NCBI GenBank assembly: GCA_009823505.1
Contig: VZQC01013876.1
Coordinates: 700,509-764,508 of the forward strand
From: Rhizomys pruinosus
Taxonomy: Eukaryota; Chordata; Mammalia; Rodentia; Spalacidae
DNA: 64,000 nucleotides
Direction: 5' to 3'
Below are positions 59,944-64,000 of this stretch, piece by piece (within the stretch, counting starts at the first letter, position 1; each line of letters opens with the position of its first letter). Both the position numbers and the translations under genes were made by a program. The notes beneath the pieces are model-generated. The model was not told where the DNA came from. It was given only the letters and a program-made list of their open reading frames with translations, and made no database searches.

Positions 59944-60086
59944 TGCTTTCCATAGTGGCTGTACGAGTTTACATTCCTACCAGCAGTAGATGAGTGTTCC
60001 CCTTTCCCCACAATCTCTCCAGCACTTTGTATCATTTGTTTTCTTGATCCTAGCCAGTCTTATTGGAGTAAGATGATATCTTAAAN

Positions 60087-61707
60087 GCTATCATTTATTT
60101 ATTTAGACATAAACTAGGCTTATGATATGCCAGCTGGAGTTTATTACACCCCTGAATCATAAACTTTTCTTGTTCCTTCTTTATCTCTTTACAAGATCCA
60201 AATTGTAAAAACTAAGGATAAAGTTTTAATTTTGGAAGCACAAAGTTGAAACCATTGTTAGAAGGGAGCAAATATGAAAATAAATAACTTAAATTTCATT
60301 TTATGTTTTTGGTCCTAGTTTATTGTAAGGTTATGGCGCGCTCCCCGGAATGAAAGGCCACGAGTCACGAGGTCTGAGTTCTTCGGAAGCAAAGTTTAAT
60401 TCAGAGGTAGCCGGGCTAGGCTCAGGGAAAGATAGCAAGCCAGCACAGAATGATCTGGCTTGGAGAATTTAAGGGATAAGAGTGGGAGTGGGGATTCAGT
60501 GAGATTGGGGTGGGTCGAGAATCTGTATCTGGCTTCACGAAGGCGAAGGGCGAAAGTGGAAGATTCCTGCAGTAATCGAGTGGCCTGCTTTAGCATACCA
60601 AAGGCTATGCCTGTAGAGCAGGTTCTAGGACCTCATGTCTTAGGTGTTCTTGCACTTCCAATGGGCTTATGGACTCTCACAACCTGACATTTATTCTTTT
60701 CTAGTCTCTTGTAGAGTTCGTGTGCATAAAACTAAGAAACTTTTTTTAAAATTACAAATTGAAAGTTACCTCTACTAGTAATGTATATAGTGCAATAATT
60801 CGGGTAATATCTAGAAGGTAGTAAAATTTGGGGCCAAGAAGAACAATGGAGGAAAGGACAGCCATACTTCGCACACTGGTTTGGCAAAACTGTCACCACT
60901 TTTAGCAGAGATTAATTAAACCCTACTCTTGCCTGTTACCAAAGTCAACTCCAGATGGATCAGACACTTCAGTGTAAACCCAAAGACTGAAAGCATAGCG
61001 AGAAAAAGTTGCTGCAGCAGTACTAACAGAGACATAGCACTAGAAAAAGACTTCAAAATCAGACAGCAGTGCACGGAAGCGAATGAGATTAAAGGCGCAA
61101 CATGAAACAAAACGGAACACTGACTCATCAAAACTTCAAGAAAGTTATTTGGTGATCATCAACAAAACAAGCAAAATCAAGAGCGGGGGCTGTAATGATA
61201 TGGCCTCGCGTAAGAGACAACATCGCCTCTGCAAGAGATCGATGTTCGAAGTTCCCCAGCACACAACTGTGGCCTGAGACCGTCTGTAACTCCAATTCCA
61301 GGAAGAACTCCGATTCCAGGGAATGCTACACCCCTTCTACCTCCTCTGGGCATTGAAGACTGTGGGTGCACAAATGCTGACAACAGTACTTTCATACACA
61401 TAAAATAAATAAATAAATATTTTAAAAAGAACAATAGGAAGTGAAGAGAAAACCCACAGAGTTAGGAGGAAATCTTACTGCGGACAATCTGACCAAGAGC
61501 ATATTCCGACAGCTATATTAAACTACTCAAAAAAAAACAAAAAAAACAAAGAAGAAAAAGAGAACAATCGCAATCACTCAAAAGATGGACCAGAAGAGCT
61601 GAACAGAGATTCACAGTGAGGAATTCAGAGATGAGAGATAGAGAAATAATATATTAAAATGTTCAACAATCAACATAATAATTACAGGAAATGCAAATTA
61701 AACCACG
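60087..61707 (+). other. Apparent gap-fill patch inserted in reverse orientation (palindrome 3)
   Basis: 60087-61432 is a noisy reverse complement of 61708-63033, carrying the same solo LTR, L1 segment and B2. 61433-61707 is L1 ORF2 sequence in plus orientation found nowhere else in the window. Read in reverse, that 275 bp would join the L1 cut at the N (60086) to the B2 at 61708. ORFs inside are artefacts. Confidence 0.88.
60324..60689 (-). mobile_element. Artefactual reverse copy of the solo LTR
   Basis: The same LTR in reverse orientation within the patch, bordered by TTTAT on both sides, with scattered mismatches to 62436-62795. It should not be counted as a second insertion. Confidence 0.8.
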
Positions 61708-61708
61708 C

Positions 61709-61957
61709 TTCTTTTTAAAAATATTTTATTTATTTATTTTTATGTGTATGAATGTACTGTCTGCATGCAAATTTGTGCACCTGTGTCTTGCAATGCTGAG
61801 GAGGTCAGAAGAGGGTGTCAGATTCCCCTGGAACTGGAGTTCTCCTGGAATTGGAGTTACAGACGGTTCTCAGCCACCATGTTGGTGCTGGGGATCGAAC
61901 CCGGCTCCTCTGCAAGAGCAGTTGGTGCTCTTAACGGCCAGGCCATCTCTTCAGCCC
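61709..61957 (-). repeat. B2 SINE inside the L1
   Basis: TATGTGTATGAATGTACTGT to CCATCTCTTCAGCCCCCCC. The same insertion appears in noisy reverse form at about 61183-61432. Confidence 0.94.
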
Positions 61958-62268
61958 CCCCCCTTGATTGCTTCTTTTGATGTACAGAAACTTTTGAGTT
62001 TGATGAGGTCCCATTTGTCAATTGTTGCCCTTAATTCTTGCCCAGCCGCTGTCTGATTTAGGAAGTCTTTTCCTATGCCTATGTCTTCTAGGTTGCTGCC
62101 AACTTTTTCTTCTATCGCTTTCAGAGTTTTGGGTTTCACACTGAGGTGTCTGATCCATCTGGAGTTGACTTTTGTACAGGGCAAGAGGTAAGGGTTTAAT
62201 TTAATTCTTCTAAAAGTGGTGACCAGTTTTGCCAACACCAGTTGCTGAAGATGCTGTCTTTCCTCCAT
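61957..62268 (-). pseudogene. L1 ORF2 internal fragment ended by a B2 insertion
   Basis: The translation has LNPYLLPCTKVNSRWI, KTLKAIEEKVGSNLE, GKDFLNQTAAGQELR and IDKWDLIKLKSFCTSKEAI, the L1 ORF2 region just before the C-terminal block. The reading ends where the B2 begins. A noisy reverse copy sits at about 60835-61180. Confidence 0.92.
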
Positions 62269-62435
62269 TGTGTCTTCTTGGCCCCCAAATTTGCTACCTT
62301 TCTAATATTACCAATGTATGCACTATAAACACATTACTAGTTGAATGGATGTAACTGTTCACATTTGTAACTTTTAAAAAAAGTTTCTTAGTCTTTATGC
62401 ACACGACACTCTAAAGAGACTAGAAAAGAATAAAC

Positions 62436-62795
62436 TGTCAGGTTGTGAGATCCAGAAGCCCATTGGAATGCAAAGACACCTAAGACCGGAGGTCCTAGAA
62501 CCTGCTCTACCAGGCATAGCCTTTGGCTATGCTAAAGCAGGCCACCACTGATTACTCAGGAATCTTCGGCCTCGCCCTTCGCCCTTCTAGAAGCCAGATT
62601 CCAGATTCCGAACCACCCAACTCTCACTGAATCCCACTCCCACCTTATCCCTTAAATTCCCAAGCCAGACTCCATTCTGTGCTTGGCTCTTTCTTTCCCC
62701 TGAGCCTAGCCCCGGCTACCCTGAATTAAACTTTGCTCTGAAGAACTTAGACCTCGTGGCCTTTCATTCCGGGGGGAGCGCGCCATAACCTTACA
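62436..62795 (+). mobile_element. Solo retroviral-type LTR (about 360 bp)
   Basis: It begins TGTCAGGTTGTGAG and ends CGCCATAACCTTACA, a TG...CA element with an ATTAAA polyadenylation-type signal about 75 bp before the end. In the duplicate the 5-bp flank ATAAA is present on both sides; this copy shows one-base differences at each edge. No internal viral gene is present. I do not assign a family. Confidence 0.8.
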
Positions 62796-63794
62796 TAAAC
62801 TATGGGACTCACAGTCTTAAAATGAGGATTTTAGTTATTTATTTTCATTATTTGCTCCCTTCTAAAATGGTTTCAGACTTTTGTGCTTCCAAAATTAAAA
62901 CTTTATCCTTAGTTTTTACAATTTGGATCTTGTAAAGAGATAAAGAAGGAACAAGAAAAGTTTATGATTCAGGGGTGTAATAAACTCCAGCTGGCATATC
63001 ATAAGCCTAGTTATGTCTAAATAAATAAATGATCAAAATAATCTTATTAAAAACAACCTCATATTGGAACTTTGGGAAAGAAATATAGGTAAAACAAGAA
63101 AAATGAAAATAGGATGGATATTAAAATTCAGAACCTGGTTGATTATGTATTAGCCAGATCAAAGCCTCTGGGTGATAATGAGCCAGTGAACAGGGATTAC
63201 CACCTGTCCCATTTAACTAGCAGCTGGACCTGTGAGAACATCTGGACAAGAACACTTATATGAATTAGCCTTTAGATGCATAAGCTAAGTTTTTTCACCA
63301 GCTTCTCAGTTCTGCATCTTTACTCCTCGTGCCAGAAGTAAAAAGCTTTTTATAATTTGATGCTGTTTTTGCCTTAGGGAAATAGAGCTTTGAACACCAG
63401 TATTCCCAGTAGCAACCAAAGAACAAGGTTGTCTTCCAAATCTAATAATGCTAAGATGTGAGATGCACTTGGGTTTTCCTGTCAGTAGCTCATCTTTGGC
63501 TCATAGACTTAAGCAACAACAAATTCTTTCAAAAGCAAATAGAAGTATAAATTATTTAAAAATCCAAATTCTTAAAAGTCATGTATCCTTAAACTCATTC
63601 TTATTATCAAATATCATCAAATTACTGGAATTTCTTTGAGGTGACAATACATATGGACACCTAAAAAATTTATCAAGCAAATTTGAGTCAAGATCATAGG
63701 TTAAAATTGAAGCATATTGAAGCATATAGCAAACTTTCTTTTCTGCCACAAACTGTTTTAATGTCAGCAAGCCTTTATTTGAGAATTAACACAT

Positions 63795-63865
63795 GATTGA
63801 AATGTGGCTCAGTGGTGGAATTTGTACTTAGTTTATACGAGGCGCTGTGTTCAATTAATAGCTTT

Positions 63866-63866
<1 letters not shown>
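63795..63866 (+). repeat. ID-like SINE
   Basis: AAATGTGGCTCAGTGGTGGA and ACGAGGCGCTGTGTTCAAT. Confidence 0.7.
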
Positions 63867-63868
<2 letters not shown>

Positions 63869-63898
<30 letters not shown>

Positions 63899-64000
63899 CT
63901 AAAAGGGTTCCCTGTAACCCCCCCTTTTCCTGCAGTCCCCCTTTCGACCACGCGTGCCCTTGACTCACCAAAATCCACCCGCCCCTGCCCCCCCACCCCT
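63869..64000 (-). repeat. B1 SINE, low-quality end
   Basis: A 30-nt poly-T, then a B1 in which many bases are turned to C (CCCTGTAACCCCCCCTTTT, CCCCTGCCCCCCCACCCC). It looks like sequencing decay after a homopolymer rather than true divergence. Confidence 0.75.

Larger units (their letters stand above)
59482..62287 (-). mobile_element. 5'-truncated L1 with 16-bp target-site duplication, interrupted by a B2 and by a reversed patch
   Basis: AATTTGCTACCTTTCT lies at 59466-59481 and 62288-62303. Between them the minus strand codes for two blocks of L1 ORF2 protein: 62268-61957 (with IDKWDLIKLKSFC) and 59943-59620 (with PDPAIPLLGMYP and KMWYTYTIEFYAAVKK), the C-terminal region. The A-rich 3' end is at the left, as expected for minus orientation. 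A B2 (61709-61957) is inserted after the IDKWDL block. The stretch 60087-61707 does not belong in this orientation. The L1 is a dead fragment with stops and frameshifts. Confidence 0.85.
61708..63033 (-). repeat. Inverted duplication 3, right arm (clean copy)
   Basis: This partner of 60087-61432 contains B2, L1 ORF2, the right L1 target duplication, the solo LTR and unique intron to about 63033. It reads cleanly through the L1/flank junction, so it is the genuine copy. Confidence 0.9.
15436..64000 (-). other. Dmd: Dmd intron 62 upstream of the Dp71 promoter
   Basis: On the coding strand this lies 5' of the Dp71 exon and should belong to intron 62, since no exon 62 sequence (the first half of the WW domain) was found. 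It is a mosaic of nested SINEs, L1 ends, LTR-type repeats and three apparent assembly palindromes. Stretches 15.6-16.4, 17.4-19.1, 22.92-25.39 and 55.14-55.50 kb show no recognised repeat and no gene. Confidence 0.75.

Overview
The window is mammalian, from a mouse-like rodent (Myodonta; genus not resolved). It is dense in B1, B2, B3, B4 and ID SINEs and rodent L1 fragments, and B2 elements are restricted to that clade. The locus can be named from two short coding exons on the minus strand. One is a 62-bp exon at 9787-9848 encoding the second half of the dystrophin WW domain ([20 protein letters not shown]). The other is a seven-codon first exon at 15196-15215 encoding MREQLKG, followed by a perfect splice donor and lying inside a CpG-rich promoter. 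These are Dmd exon 63 and the private first exon of the short dystrophin isoform Dp71 (shared with Dp40). The window is therefore part of the X-linked Dmd gene, read right to left: intron 62 on the right, the internal Dp71 promoter/exon 1 at about 15.2 kb, exon 63 at 9.8 kb, and the start of intron 63 at 1-9.78 kb. Exons 62 and 64 are not in the window. No other protein-coding gene, tRNA or rRNA was found; every other open reading frame is explained by SINEs, L1, microsatellites or chance.

Layout. 1-9786: intron 63, with SINEs and a (CA)n tract. 9787-9848: exon 63. 9849-15195: Dp71 intron 1 (5.35 kb), with a (GA)n tract and a SINE-poor stretch next to the promoter. 15196-15435: Dp71 exon 1 and proximal promoter; the CpG-rich zone runs about 14.78-15.43 kb. 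15.6-64 kb: upstream intron 62, made of nested SINEs, L1 3' ends, a solo LTR, an LTR-like repeat, microsatellites and a 649-N gap.

The most striking large-scale structure is three long inverted duplications: 19.55-22.88 kb, 23.73-45.25 kb and 60.09-63.03 kb. Each is bounded by a single isolated N, and one arm is much noisier than the other (many indels and miscalls in copies of the same SINE insertions). Two L1 insertions with intact 16-bp target-site duplications straddle two of them and show what the correct order must be. In each case a long-read gap-fill patch appears to have been inserted in reverse orientation, so that it overlaps its own flank as a palindrome. About 14-15 kb of this window is probably artefactual, and the true intron 62 segment is correspondingly shorter. 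Biological candidates that survive this are a possible B2-B1 composite SINE with two copies sharing one junction, a 66-bp perfect duplication separated only by A10, and an open reading frame running through the whole Dp71 5' leader.
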